Origin: Bradyrhizobium sp. BR 10289
GTDB taxonomy: Bacteria; Pseudomonadota; Alphaproteobacteria; Rhizobiales; Xanthobacteraceae
Direction of reading: 5' to 3'
Length of the DNA stretch: 64,000 nt
Assembly (NCBI RefSeq): GCF_019455385.1
Contig: NZ_JACOFR010000003.1
Coordinates: forward strand, 372,001-436,000
Part shown: piece by piece, positions 34,162 through 42,318 of the stretch
How the letters are laid out: each line of letters starts with the position of its first letter
How positions within the stretch are numbered: the stretch's first letter is position 1
Program-made: the position numbers and the translations under genes
Notes under the pieces: generated by a model
Database searches by the model: none
What the model was told of the DNA's origin: nothing
Seen by the model: the letters and a program-made list of their open reading frames with translations, nothing else

Positions 34162-34758
34162 CTATTCGTGCCAGCCTTCGTTCCTGATGACGCGCAGGAG
34201 GTGGCGGCTGTGATAGTCCGCACTGCCCGCATTGAGGATGGTGACGTCGGCATGGGCCGAAGCGTCGTCGACGCTGCGCGCGAGGCGATCGGCGATATTG
34301 CCGTCGCTGTGCCGGGCGCGCGCGGCGAGCCGCTGTGCCAGCACGTCCGGCGGCGCCGTGATCGCGACCACGACGACATTCGCATAGGCATGGCGCAGCG
34401 CGCCGATCACCGTGCGCGAGACATTGGCGACGACGGCGCGGCCCGCGCGGATGTCGTCGTTGATGTCGAGCGGCAGCGCATAGGAATGGCCGTGCGCATC
34501 CCAATGCACGGCGAAATCGCCGTGCTCGCGGGCTTTGCGGAAGTCGTCGTGGCTCATCGCCATGTTGTCCTCGTCGGCCGAGGATTCGCGCGTCACGATA
34601 CGGCGCGGGAAGACGATATTGTCATCGTCGATGCAGGCTGCCTGCGCGAGCCGCAGCAGCGTGTCCTTGCCGGCGCCGCTGGGACCGACCACGAGCACGA
34701 GCCGGCCGGGACCGATCGCACCCGCCTTGTCCTGCGTCATGGTCGTGGTCTCGCTCAT
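34162..34758 (-). CDS. phnN: Ribose 1,5-bisphosphate phosphokinase
   Basis: A 198-residue guanylate-kinase-fold protein with a Walker A GPSGAGKDTLLRLA (25-38) and FPRRIVTRESSADEDN, characteristic of PhnN. It phosphorylates ribose 1,5-bisphosphate to PRPP, completing salvage of the sugar released by C-P lyase. It overlaps phnM by 4 bp (ATGA), the last phn gene of the minus-strand operon in this window. Confidence 0.92.
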   Translation of the reverse strand: MSETTTMTQDKAGAIGPGRLVLVVGPSGAGKDTLLRLAQAACIDDDNIVFPRRIVTRESSADEDNMAMSHDDFRKAREHGDFAVHWDAHGHSYALPLDINDDIRAGRAVVANVSRTVIGALRHAYANVVVVAITAPPDVLAQRLAARARHSDGNIADRLARSVDDASAHADVTILNAGSADYHSRHLLRVIRNEGWHE

Positions 34759-35912
34759 GCGACGCGATGCCCTTCGCGCCAGACGCTGCGGACCACGGGA
34801 ACGCTGCCGGCGATGTGCACGCGGATCAGATCGCCGCGCTTGCCGGTCGCGATCTCGCCGCGATCGGTGAGGCCGACCGCCTCGGCCGGCGCCTTGGTCA
34901 CGGTGCGGACCGCCGCCGGAAGGCTGATCGCCGGCACGTGTTCGGGCAATTGCAGCGCGGCCATCAACAGGCTTGACGGAATGTAGTCCGACGACAGGAT
35001 GTCGAGCAGACCCTCGCGGGCGAGATCGACCGCGGCGATGTTGCCGGAATGCGAGCCGCCGCGCACCACATTCGGCGCGCCCATCAAAATGTCAATGCCG
35101 GCTTGGTGCAGGCCGCGCGCGGCCTCCAGCGTGGTCGGGAATTCCGCCACCGAGACACGATCGCGCACGGCGTCCGCGACGTTCTCCTCGGTGGTGTCGT
35201 CGTGGCTCGCCAGCGGGATCTTGTACTCATGCGCGAGCGACACGATCGCGCGCATGTTGGTCGCGGCGTATTTCTTCTGATACTCGAAGCGCTTTGCGAA
35301 CAGCTCGTCGAGCTCGGCATCGGTCTTGCCGCCGCCCTTGCCGCGGTAATAATCGCGCAGCTTGACCTCGTCGCGGAACTGGCGCTGGCCGGGCGTGTGG
35401 TCCATCAGCGACATCAATCTGACGTCGGGGCGCTCGATCAGCTCCTTCGCCTCCTCGACCACGCTCGGCATCGGGATTTCGCAGCGCAAATGCAGGAAGT
35501 GATCGGCGCGGAGCAGGCTCGCCTCGCGCGCGGTGGTGATCGCGGCGGCGAGCACGCCGGCGCGGCCATCGACCTCCTCGGCGCCGTCCTCGCGCCAGAC
35601 CCGGAGCGAGTCGAACACGGTGGTGATGCCCGAGGTGGCGAGCTGGCCGTCATAGGAGATGACGGCGGCAACCGGATTCCAGAACACCTTTGGCCGCGGC
35701 ACGTAGTGCGCTTCGAGATGGTCGGTGTGGAGCTCGATCAGGCCCGGCATGATCAGATCGCCGCCGGCATCTTCCGCGCCCGCCGGCGCCCTGCCCTCGC
35801 CGATCTCGGCGATGCGCCCATCCGCGAGAGCAAGCCAGCCCTGCTCGATCACCCGGTCCGCCAGCACGATCCTGGCGTTGGCGAGCACTGTGTCCTTCGG
35901 CTTGGCGTTCAT
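34755..35912 (-). CDS. phnM: Alpha-D-ribose 1-methylphosphonate 5-triphosphate diphosphatase
   Basis: 385 residues from ATG 35912 (AAGGAC eight bases upstream; ATG 35918 also possible). An amidohydrolase-fold enzyme: DLIMPGLIELHTDHLEAHYVPR (metal ligands), [59 protein letters not shown] and SSDYIPSSLLMAAL. It removes pyrophosphate from the PhnGHIL product to give ribose 1-methylphosphonate 5-phosphate. A second phnM is at 45913-47106. Confidence 0.95.
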   Translation of the reverse strand: MNAKPKDTVLANARIVLADRVIEQGWLALADGRIAEIGEGRAPAGAEDAGGDLIMPGLIELHTDHLEAHYVPRPKVFWNPVAAVISYDGQLATSGITTVFDSLRVWREDGAEEVDGRAGVLAAAITTAREASLLRADHFLHLRCEIPMPSVVEEAKELIERPDVRLMSLMDHTPGQRQFRDEVKLRDYYRGKGGGKTDAELDELFAKRFEYQKKYAATNMRAIVSLAHEYKIPLASHDDTTEENVADAVRDRVSVAEFPTTLEAARGLHQAGIDILMGAPNVVRGGSHSGNIAAVDLAREGLLDILSSDYIPSSLLMAALQLPEHVPAISLPAAVRTVTKAPAEAVGLTDRGEIATGKRGDLIRVHIAGSVPVVRSVWREGHRVA

Positions 35913-35923
35913 TTCCATGTCCT

Positions 35924-36634
35924 TCAGGCGGCAGCGGCAAAACTGGTGACGTCGACGATACGGTCGGCGATCAAATGACGGATTTCGTCGTCATGGACAA
36001 TGGCGACCATGGCGACACCCTGGCGTTTCTTCTCGGCGATCAGTTCGACCACGACGGCGCGGTTGGCGGCATCGAGCGAGGCGGTGGGCTCGTCCAGCAG
36101 CAGGATCGGCAGATCCGAGATGAAGCCGCGCGCGATGTTGACACGCTGCTGCTCGCCGCCGGAGAAGGTCGCGGGCGGCAGCTGCCAGAGGCGCTCGGGG
36201 ATGTTGAGACGGTGCAGCAGCTCGCCGGCGCGGACTTGCGCATCGGCGCGAGCCATGCCGTTCACGATCAAGGGCTCGGCAACGACGTCGATGGTCGCCA
36301 CACGCGGCACCGCGCGCAGGAACTGACTGACATAGCCGATCGTGGAACGGCGGATGTTGAGCACCTGCCGGGGCTCGGCGGTGGCGAGATCGACCACCGC
36401 GCCGCGATGGCGGATGCCGATGCGGCCGGAATCGCAGCGGTAGTTGCCGAAGATCATTTTCAGGATCGACGACTTGCCGGCGCCCGATGGCCCCGACAGC
36501 ACGACGCATTCGCCCGGATTGACGTTGAAGGTCACGCCACTGACGACCGGGAGTTCGATGCCGCCTTGCAGGTGCATCGTAAAGGTCTTTTTGGCGTCGG
36601 CGATTTCGATCATGGCGGTCATCGGAACACTCAT
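35924..36634 (-). CDS. phnL: C-P lyase ABC-type ATPase subunit PhnL
   Basis: A 236-residue ABC ATPase: Walker A GPSGAGKSS, signature FSGGEQQRVNIARGF, Walker B LLLDEPTASLD, and the H-loop AIVHDDE. PhnL acts with PhnGHI in the first step (coupling phosphonate to ribose from ATP with loss of adenine) and does not transport. It overlaps phnK by 4 bp and lies 11 bp before the phnM start, keeping the whole operon tightly coupled. Confidence 0.95.
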   Translation of the reverse strand: MSVPMTAMIEIADAKKTFTMHLQGGIELPVVSGVTFNVNPGECVVLSGPSGAGKSSILKMIFGNYRCDSGRIGIRHRGAVVDLATAEPRQVLNIRRSTIGYVSQFLRAVPRVATIDVVAEPLIVNGMARADAQVRAGELLHRLNIPERLWQLPPATFSGGEQQRVNIARGFISDLPILLLDEPTASLDAANRAVVVELIAEKKRQGVAMVAIVHDDEIRHLIADRIVDVTSFAAAA

Positions 36635-37422
36635 GGCGGCAGAATCGAGGAAACGAGCAGCTGGGTATAGGGCTCGCGGGGATCGTCGAGCACCTGGTCG
36701 GTGAGGCCGGTCTCGATGACGCGGCCGCCCTTCATCACCATCACGCGGTGCGACAACAGCCGTGCGACCGCGAGATCGTGGGTGACGATGATGACGGCGA
36801 GGTGCAGCTCGGCAACGAGGCTGCGCACGAGGTCGAGCAGACGCGCCTGCACCGAAACATCGAGGCCGCCGGTCGGCTCGTCCATGAACACCAGCCGCGG
36901 CTCGCTGACGAGGTTGCGGGCGATCTGGAGGCGCTGGCGCATGCCGCCGGAATAGGTGCGCGGCGCATCGTCGATGCGGGCGATGTCGATCTCGACGCGG
37001 GTGAGCCAGTCGGAGGCAGTGTCGCGGATGCGGCCATAATGATTCCAGCCCACCGCCATCAGCCGTTCGCCGACATTGGCGCCGGCGGAAACCGCCATGC
37101 GCAGGCCCTGCGCGGGATCCTGGTGCACGAAGCCCCAGTCGGTGCGGAACAGGAAGCGCCGCTCGGCTTCGCCCAGCGTCGCGAGATCGCGGGTGATTCC
37201 GTCGCGCATGCGATAGGAGACATGGCCGGCGCTCGGCGCGAGCTGGCCCGACAGCATTTGCAGCAGCGTCGACTTGCCGGAGCCGGACTCGCCGACGATC
37301 GCCAGCACTTCGCCGGGATAGAGCGCGAAGGAGACGTCGCGGCAGGCGGCGATACGGCCATAGGACTTGCTGAGCGCGTTTGCGACCAGCAGCGGCTGAT
37401 CGTTTTCAAGAGCATCAGCCAT
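36631..37422 (-). CDS. phnK: C-P lyase ABC-type ATPase subunit PhnK
   Basis: 263 residues from ATG 37422. Walker A is GESGSGKSTLLQML, with TDWGFVHQDPAQGLRM (Q-loop), YSGGMRQRLQIARNL (signature), LVFMDEPTGGLDVSVQARLL and IIVTHDLAVARLL. PhnK binds the PhnGHIJ core complex and drives conformational change. It overlaps phnJ by 8 bp. Close similarity to DppF-type peptide-transporter ATPases is normal for this family; the context decides the assignment. Confidence 0.95.
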   Translation of the reverse strand: MADALENDQPLLVANALSKSYGRIAACRDVSFALYPGEVLAIVGESGSGKSTLLQMLSGQLAPSAGHVSYRMRDGITRDLATLGEAERRFLFRTDWGFVHQDPAQGLRMAVSAGANVGERLMAVGWNHYGRIRDTASDWLTRVEIDIARIDDAPRTYSGGMRQRLQIARNLVSEPRLVFMDEPTGGLDVSVQARLLDLVRSLVAELHLAVIIVTHDLAVARLLSHRVMVMKGGRVIETGLTDQVLDDPREPYTQLLVSSILPP

Positions 37423-38305
37423 GTGAGGGAGCCTTCTCCTTGTACGGTGCGGCGCTGAGGCTGCCGTGATGGCCGGCGGCCTGGCGACCCTCGCAATAAT
37501 CGGTGTCGGAGCAGACGAACATCCGGCTGCCCTTGTCGTCGGTGACGATCTCGTCGAGATAGGAATTCTCTGCACCGCACAGCGCGCAGGGCGCGTTGAA
37601 GCGATAGGGCTCGAACGGATGGTCCTCGAAGTCGAGCGACACAACTTTGGTATAGGGCGGGATCGCGTAGATGCGCTTCTCGCGGCCGGCGCCGAACAGC
37701 TGCAGCGCCGGGCTGTTGTCCATCTTGGGATTGTCGAATTTCGGCGTCGGCGACGGATCCATCACGTAGCGCGCGTTGACCTTCACCGGATAGGCGTAGG
37801 CGGTGGCGATGTGGCCGAAGCGTGCGATGTCTTCGTACAGCTTCACATGCATCAGGCCGTATTCGGCGAGCGCATGCATGCGTCGCGTCTCGGTCTCGCG
37901 CGGCTCGAGGAAACGCAGGGGTTCCGGGATCGGCACCTGATAGACCAGCACCTGATTGGCGTGCAGCGCCGTCTCCGGGATGCGGTGACGGGTCTGGATC
38001 ACGGTCGCCTCATCCGTCGCGGTGGTCGTGGCGACGCCCGCGGTCTTGGCGAAGAATTTGCGGATCGAGATCGCGTTGGTTGTGTCGTCGGAGCCCTGGT
38101 CGATCACCTTGAGTACGTCGGCCGGACCGAGGATCGCGGCAGTCACCTGTACGCCGCCGGTGCCCCAGCCATAGGGCATCGGCATCTCGCGGCTGGCGAA
38201 CGGCACCTGATAGCCGGGGATCGCGATCGCTTTCAGGATCGCCCGGCGGATCATCCGCTTGGTCTGCTCGTCGAGATAGGCGAAATTGTAGGCGGGCGCG
38301 TTCAT
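37415..38305 (-). CDS. phnJ: Alpha-D-ribose 1-methylphosphonate 5-phosphate C-P lyase
   Basis: A 296-residue radical-SAM enzyme that splits the carbon-phosphorus bond, releasing methane from methylphosphonate or the alkane from other phosphonates. The family-typical cysteines are present: CALCGAENSYLDE ... MFVCSDTDYCEGR provides the C-x2-C-x21-C iron-sulfur set, with the last Cys of the segment as the thiyl-radical residue. The conserved N-terminal MPMPYGWGTGG and APYNF/YLDEQTKRMIRRAILKAIAIPGYQVPFA are intact. It overlaps phnI by 4 bp. Confidence 0.97.
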   Translation of the reverse strand: MNAPAYNFAYLDEQTKRMIRRAILKAIAIPGYQVPFASREMPMPYGWGTGGVQVTAAILGPADVLKVIDQGSDDTTNAISIRKFFAKTAGVATTTATDEATVIQTRHRIPETALHANQVLVYQVPIPEPLRFLEPRETETRRMHALAEYGLMHVKLYEDIARFGHIATAYAYPVKVNARYVMDPSPTPKFDNPKMDNSPALQLFGAGREKRIYAIPPYTKVVSLDFEDHPFEPYRFNAPCALCGAENSYLDEIVTDDKGSRMFVCSDTDYCEGRQAAGHHGSLSAAPYKEKAPSHG

Positions 38306-39417
38306 TCCGCGGCCTCCTTCATGGCATCGGGGGCTTGAGCATCAGCGAACGCTTTAGAAAATTCTTGGCGCAGCTTGCGGAGCAGGCCGAGCTCGGACTG
38401 GAAGTCGACATAATGCGGCAGCTTCAGATGTTCGACGAAGCCGGTCGCCTGGACGTTGTCCGAATGCGACATCACGAATTCCTCATCTTGCGCCGGGGCG
38501 AGTGCCTCCTCGCCGAGCTCGCGGGCACGCAGCGCGCGATCGACCAGCGCCATCGACATGGTCTTGCGCTCGCTCTGGCCGAAGGCAAGGCCGTAGCCGC
38601 GGGTGAAGCACGGCGCTTCGGTCGCCGATCCCTTGAACTGGTTGACCATCTGGCACTCGGTCAACTCGATCGCGCCGAGCGGCACGGCGAAGCCGACGTC
38701 CTCCGCCGCGAATTCGACCTCGACCTCGCCGAAGCGGATCTCGCCGACGAAGGGATGGTTGCGGCCATAGCCGCGCTGCGTGGAATAGCCCATCGCCAGC
38801 AGAAAACCTTCGTCGCCGCGCGCGAGGTTTTGCAGGCGCAGATCGCGGTCCGCAGGGAAGTTCAGCGGCTCGCGGGTGAGATCGCCGACGCTGGCGCCCT
38901 CCTCGGCCTGCGGCGAGGATTCGATCAGCCCGTCGCGGCCGAGAATATCGGTGACGCGCGGCGTCGGCGCGGTCGCGGCATCTGCGGTCGCCGGCGCGTC
39001 AGGCACGAAGCCTTCGGCGAGCGAGGGATCGAGCAGGCGATGCGTGTAGTCGAAAGTCGGACCCAGGATCTGGCCGCCTGGAATGTCCTTGAAGGTCGCG
39101 GACACCCGCCGCTGCACCCGCATCGCGCCGGTGTCGACCGGCTCGCTGGTGCCGAAGCGCGGCAGGGTGGCGCGGAAGGCACGGACCAGGAAGATCGCCT
39201 CGATCAGATCACCGCGGGCCTGCTTGATCGCAAGCGCCGCGAGCTCGCGGTCATAGAGCGAGCCTTCGCTCATGACGCGGTCGACGGCAAGGCCGAGCTG
39301 TTCCGAGATCTGGTCGAGGGTGACTTCGGCCACGCTTTGATCGCCGCGCCGCTTATGGGCAAGCAGGCGATGGGCATTCTCGATGGCGCGTTCGCCGCCT
39401 TTGACTGCGACATACAT
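38302..39417 (-). CDS. phnI: C-P lyase core subunit PhnI
   Basis: A 371-residue protein starting MYVAVKGGERAIENAHRLLAHKRRGD, the PhnI N-terminus. Other marks are LAVDRVMSEGSLYDRELAALAIKQARGDLIEAIFLVRAFRATLPR, GYSTQRGYGRNHPFVGEIR (glycine and His-rich active region) and GLAFGQSERKTMSMALVDRAL. PhnI is the nucleosidase-like subunit that, with PhnGHL, forms ribose 1-phosphonate 5-triphosphate from ATP. It overlaps phnJ by 4 bp and follows phnH by 3 bp. Confidence 0.96.
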   Translation of the reverse strand: MYVAVKGGERAIENAHRLLAHKRRGDQSVAEVTLDQISEQLGLAVDRVMSEGSLYDRELAALAIKQARGDLIEAIFLVRAFRATLPRFGTSEPVDTGAMRVQRRVSATFKDIPGGQILGPTFDYTHRLLDPSLAEGFVPDAPATADAATAPTPRVTDILGRDGLIESSPQAEEGASVGDLTREPLNFPADRDLRLQNLARGDEGFLLAMGYSTQRGYGRNHPFVGEIRFGEVEVEFAAEDVGFAVPLGAIELTECQMVNQFKGSATEAPCFTRGYGLAFGQSERKTMSMALVDRALRARELGEEALAPAQDEEFVMSHSDNVQATGFVEHLKLPHYVDFQSELGLLRKLRQEFSKAFADAQAPDAMKEAAE

Positions 39418-39420
39418 GCT

Positions 39421-40029
39421 TCAGCTTCCCTTGTTCACGACACGCGTGGTACGCGGAATCGCGACCACGGCGTCGTCGGCCACGAGAACCACGTCGATGC
39501 CACGCGGAAACAGCGCTTCGTTCATGCGCAAGCGCTCGAACAGGTCGAGCGGCTTGATCGACGCCTGCAGCGTCGCGACGCCGTTGATGCCGGGACCGCG
39601 CAGCTCGAAACTGCGGCCTGCATCGAGGCTGTCGACCTGAACGATCAATGTGGTCGAACGATCCGGATATTCGTTCGTGCCGAGGGCGAAACGCTCGAGC
39701 GAAGGAAGCGCTGCACCATCGCCGATCAGCGCGAAGGCCGCAATCGAGGAATCCTGCACCACCGGCGCGCCGGTGTGGAACTTGAGCCACTTCAACACGT
39801 CGGCGCTCTCGGACATCCCTGCATCGAGCCAGAGCGGCGTGTCGTGATCGAACAGCGTCAGCGCAATCGCGGCAGTGCCGCGCATCATGGGGCCGGCCGT
39901 TCCGGCCATCGGCACGATGCGCTGGACCGAGCCCGGCCGGGCCATCGCATCCATCACCGAACGAAAGGTCGATTGCGCCGACAACACCTTGTCGGCGAAA
40001 CCCGGCGGCAGTTCCGCAATCGTGGTCAT
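39421..40029 (-). CDS. phnH: C-P lyase core subunit PhnH
   Basis: 202 residues from ATG 40029 (MTTIAELPPGFADKVLSAQSTFRSVMDAMARPGSVQRI), matching the PhnH N-terminus QxxFRxxMxAMxxPG. The middle LTLFDHDTPLWLDAG and the segment FALGTNEYPDRSTTLIVQV also fit. PhnH is a catalytically inert fold relative of PLP transferases that forms the PhnG2H2I2J2 core. Start 40029 lies 4 bp after the phnG stop. Confidence 0.95.
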   Translation of the reverse strand: MTTIAELPPGFADKVLSAQSTFRSVMDAMARPGSVQRIVPMAGTAGPMMRGTAAIALTLFDHDTPLWLDAGMSESADVLKWLKFHTGAPVVQDSSIAAFALIGDGAALPSLERFALGTNEYPDRSTTLIVQVDSLDAGRSFELRGPGINGVATLQASIKPLDLFERLRMNEALFPRGIDVVLVADDAVVAIPRTTRVVNKGS

Positions 40030-40033
40030 GATC

Positions 40034-40489
40034 TCATCCCTCACCGCGCACCATGGTGTAGAAATCAACCTTCGTCGCAGCGGTCTCTTCCGCCGCGCGG
40101 CTGCGCCGAATCATAAGCTGCGCGCGCAACGGCGCGATGATGTCCCGCTCGACGACCGCCCCGAAATCGCGCGACTGAACCAGCGCGTCGCACAGCGCGA
40201 TCAGCCGCGCCTTCTCGCCATCGCGCCCGAGCGTGTAGCCGAAACCGACCTCTCCGCTGGCGAGCTTTACCGCGGCGCGCGACACCGTCGCTTCGCCGAG
40301 GTTGAACGGCGCACCATCACCGCCGACGCGGCCGCGCAGCATGACGAGGCCGCTTTCCGGCTCGCGCAGATTCTGATGGGCCGGAACGGCCAGGTTGCGG
40401 AGGCGAGCGGCGATCTCGCCCGCCTCCGCATGTGCCAGCACGGCCATTGCGGCCTGGCGCTGGGCTTGCTGGTTGTTGTGCTGGGTCAC
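40034..40489 (-). CDS. phnG: C-P lyase core subunit PhnG
   Basis: 151 residues from GTG 40489; a TTG codon just upstream is also in frame. PhnG marks are RQAAMAVLAHAEAGEIAARL, ESGLVMLRGRVGGDGAPFNLGEATVSRAAVKL and GYTLGRDGEKARLIALCDALVQ. It is the first gene of the operon phnGHIJKLMN. Its promoter region, shared with the divergent phnF, has a perfect inverted repeat and a Pho-box-like element. The phosphonate transporter genes are separate, behind phnF. Confidence 0.93.
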   Translation of the reverse strand: MTQHNNQQAQRQAAMAVLAHAEAGEIAARLRNLAVPAHQNLREPESGLVMLRGRVGGDGAPFNLGEATVSRAAVKLASGEVGFGYTLGRDGEKARLIALCDALVQSRDFGAVVERDIIAPLRAQLMIRRSRAAEETAATKVDFYTMVRGEG

Positions 40490-40524
40490 CAATCCACCGA
40501 ATCTTTGACTGAACTTGCCGAACC

Positions 40525-40552
40525 GAAGTTGTCTATGATACTAGACAACTTC
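40525..40552. promoter_or_regulatory. Putative PhnF operator (perfect inverted repeat)
   Basis: Arms GAAGTTGTCTA (40525-40535) and TAGACAACTTC (40542-40552) are perfectly complementary, with spacer TGATAC. It lies between divergent phnG and phnF. The GTCTA/TAGAC core resembles the site of mycobacterial PhnF and other HutC-type GntR regulators (from memory). It probably represses phnG when no phosphonate is sensed. Confidence 0.65.
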
Positions 40553-40565
40553 ATAGGCGAGCGCC

Positions 40566-40583
40566 ATGACTGTTTCGTGACAA
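40566..40583 (-). promoter_or_regulatory. Pho-box-like site upstream of phnG
   Basis: On the minus strand TTGTCAC-GAAA-CAGTCAT resembles the PhoB consensus CTGTCAT-N4-CTGTCAT (11 of 14 positions). It sits 76 bp upstream of the phnG start and 33 bp upstream of phnF, so phosphate starvation control of the phn genes is expected. Confidence 0.5.
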
Positions 40584-40615
40584 AGCTGTGATTTCTGGAG
40601 TAGGTTGCCGGCGAT

Positions 40616-41347
40616 ATGAGCATGCAGGACATCGCCTCCTCTGGCGTCGCGCTGTGGCGCCTCGTTGCCGACGGCATCGAGCGCGGTATTGCCGACGGCC
40701 GCTTTGCGGCCGGCGACAAATTGCCGGGCGAGATGGAGATCGCCGAAACCTATCGGGTGAACCGCCACACCGTGCGGCGCGCGCTGGCAGCGCTTGCCGA
40801 GCGCGGCATCGTGCGCGCCGAACGCGGCAGCGGAACCTATGTCGAAGCGCAAAAGCTCGCCTATCCCCTGCGCTCGCGCACGCGCTTCTCCGAGATCGTC
40901 GGCGCCGACGGCCGCGAGCCGCATGGCCGGCTGATCGAGGCATCGGAAGATGTCGCGACCCGCGAGCTGGCGAAAGAATTGGGGGTTAAGGCCGGCGCAC
41001 CGCTGGTGCGGATCGAGGCGATCCGCCTTGCCGACCGCACGCCGATCTGCGTCTCCACGACCTGGCTGTCAGCGGAGTTGTTTCCCGGCGCCGGCGAGGT
41101 GTTCGCAGCAACGCGGTCGATGACGAAGCTGCTCGAACATTATGGCGTCCGCGATTATCGCCGCGGCGCGACGCGGATCACCGCCGGCATCGTCGATGCG
41201 ACCGACGCCGCGCGGCTGGATCTTCCGCTGGGCCGGCCGATCCTGGTGGTCGATGCGACCGACCACGATCTCGAGGGCAAGCCGCTGGTGACCAAGCATT
41301 CGCGGTTCGCCGCGGAGCGGGTGGAGTTCTTGGTGGAGAACGGGTGA
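40616..41347 (+). CDS. phnF: GntR-family (HutC-type) phosphonate metabolism regulator
   Basis: A 243-residue protein. The winged helix is ADGRFAAGDKLPGEMEIAETYRVNRHTVRRALAALAERGIVRAERGSGTYVE, and the C-terminal UTRA effector domain follows (LVRIEAIRLADRTPICVSTTWLSAELFPGA, PLVTKHSRFAAERVEFLVENG). TIGR-type PhnF proteins of phn clusters have this form. It is divergent from phnG and probably binds the inverted repeat at 40525-40552. The effector is unknown. Confidence 0.93.
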   Translation: MSMQDIASSGVALWRLVADGIERGIADGRFAAGDKLPGEMEIAETYRVNRHTVRRALAALAERGIVRAERGSGTYVEAQKLAYPLRSRTRFSEIVGADGREPHGRLIEASEDVATRELAKELGVKAGAPLVRIEAIRLADRTPICVSTTWLSAELFPGAGEVFAATRSMTKLLEHYGVRDYRRGATRITAGIVDATDAARLDLPLGRPILVVDATDHDLEGKPLVTKHSRFAAERVEFLVENG

Positions 41348-41388
41348 TCTCCTCGCCCGCGCAGAAATCGTGGGGTGAGCAAAGGCGC

Positions 41389-41460
41389 ACTTGCGCTGTG
41401 CCCACGATCTCTCGCGATCGTTAGAGGTGGTGGGCACGCTGCGCTTTGCCCATCCTACCG
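41389..41460. repeat. Intergenic repeat between phnF and phnE2
   Basis: Contains TGGTGGGCACGCTGCGCTTTGCCCATCC, preceded by a similar inverted unit (GCGCACTTGCGC with flanking GTGGG and CCCAC arms). It separates convergent phnF and phnE2 and probably ends both transcripts. No gene is seen. Confidence 0.45.
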
Positions 41461-41469
41461 CACCTGGGA

Positions 41470-42318
41470 TCAGGCCACCGCCCGCCTTCCAATGATCGCA
41501 AACCGCAGCTTGCCGGAGATGAAATCGATCGCGGCGACTGCGACGAGGATCATCAGGATCAGGAACGACACCTTCTGCCATTCCAGCACCCGGATCTGCT
41601 CGGCGAGCTGAAGGCCGATGCCGCCGGCGCCGACGATGCCGATGATGGTGGCCGAGCGGGTGTTGGATTCGATGAAATAGAGCACCTGGCCGGCGATCAC
41701 GGGCAGCACCTGCGGCAGCAGGCCGAACCGGATCTCATGCAGCGCGCTGCCGCCGGAGGCACGGATGCCCTCGACCTGCTTCTGGTCGGCGCCCTCGATC
41801 GCCTCCGAGAACAGCTTTCCGAACGCGCCGAAATCCGACACCGCGATGGCGAGCACGCCGGCGAACGGGCCGAGGCCGACCACGTTGATCCACACCAGCG
41901 CCCAGATCAGCGTATCGACGCCGCGGATCGAGTCGAGGAACCGGCGCACCGGGAAGCGCAGGATCTGCGAGGGGATGATATTGCGCGCAGCCAGCAGGCT
42001 GACCGGAAGCGCGAACAGCGCGGCCAGCGTGGTGCCGAGCAGCGCGATCGACAGCGTCTCGCCCAGCGCCTTCAGATAGATCGGAAGCGAGGAGCCGGGA
42101 TCCGGCGGAATCATCATCAGGCTGATCCAGCCGAGCTGGCTCAGCCCTGCAAACAAGCGCGACGGCGAGAAATCGAGATCGACGAGCCCGTAGACCAAGA
42201 TCGCGAGGGCCGCGACGATCATTGCCGGCATGGCGAGCCTCGCCGAGGCCGGACGGTCGAAGACGTCAGGGTAGCGGGCGCGCATCTGCGCCGTATCGAC
42301 ATCCTGAGGAGCCGTCAC
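41470..42318 (-). CDS. phnE: Phosphonate ABC transporter permease, second subunit
   Basis: A 282-residue permease with about six membrane helices (AMIVAALAILVYGLVDLDF, ALLGTTLAALFALPVSLLAA, LGPFAGVLAIAVSDFGAFGKLFSEAIEGAD...). The EAIEGADQKQVEGIRASGGSALHEIRFGLLPQ loop is the ABC permease EAA motif that contacts PhnC. Start of the reading frame overlaps phnE1 by 4 bp. Dimers or heterodimers with phnE1 form the channel. Confidence 0.9.
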   Translation of the reverse strand: MTAPQDVDTAQMRARYPDVFDRPASARLAMPAMIVAALAILVYGLVDLDFSPSRLFAGLSQLGWISLMMIPPDPGSSLPIYLKALGETLSIALLGTTLAALFALPVSLLAARNIIPSQILRFPVRRFLDSIRGVDTLIWALVWINVVGLGPFAGVLAIAVSDFGAFGKLFSEAIEGADQKQVEGIRASGGSALHEIRFGLLPQVLPVIAGQVLYFIESNTRSATIIGIVGAGGIGLQLAEQIRVLEWQKVSFLILMILVAVAAIDFISGKLRFAIIGRRAVA

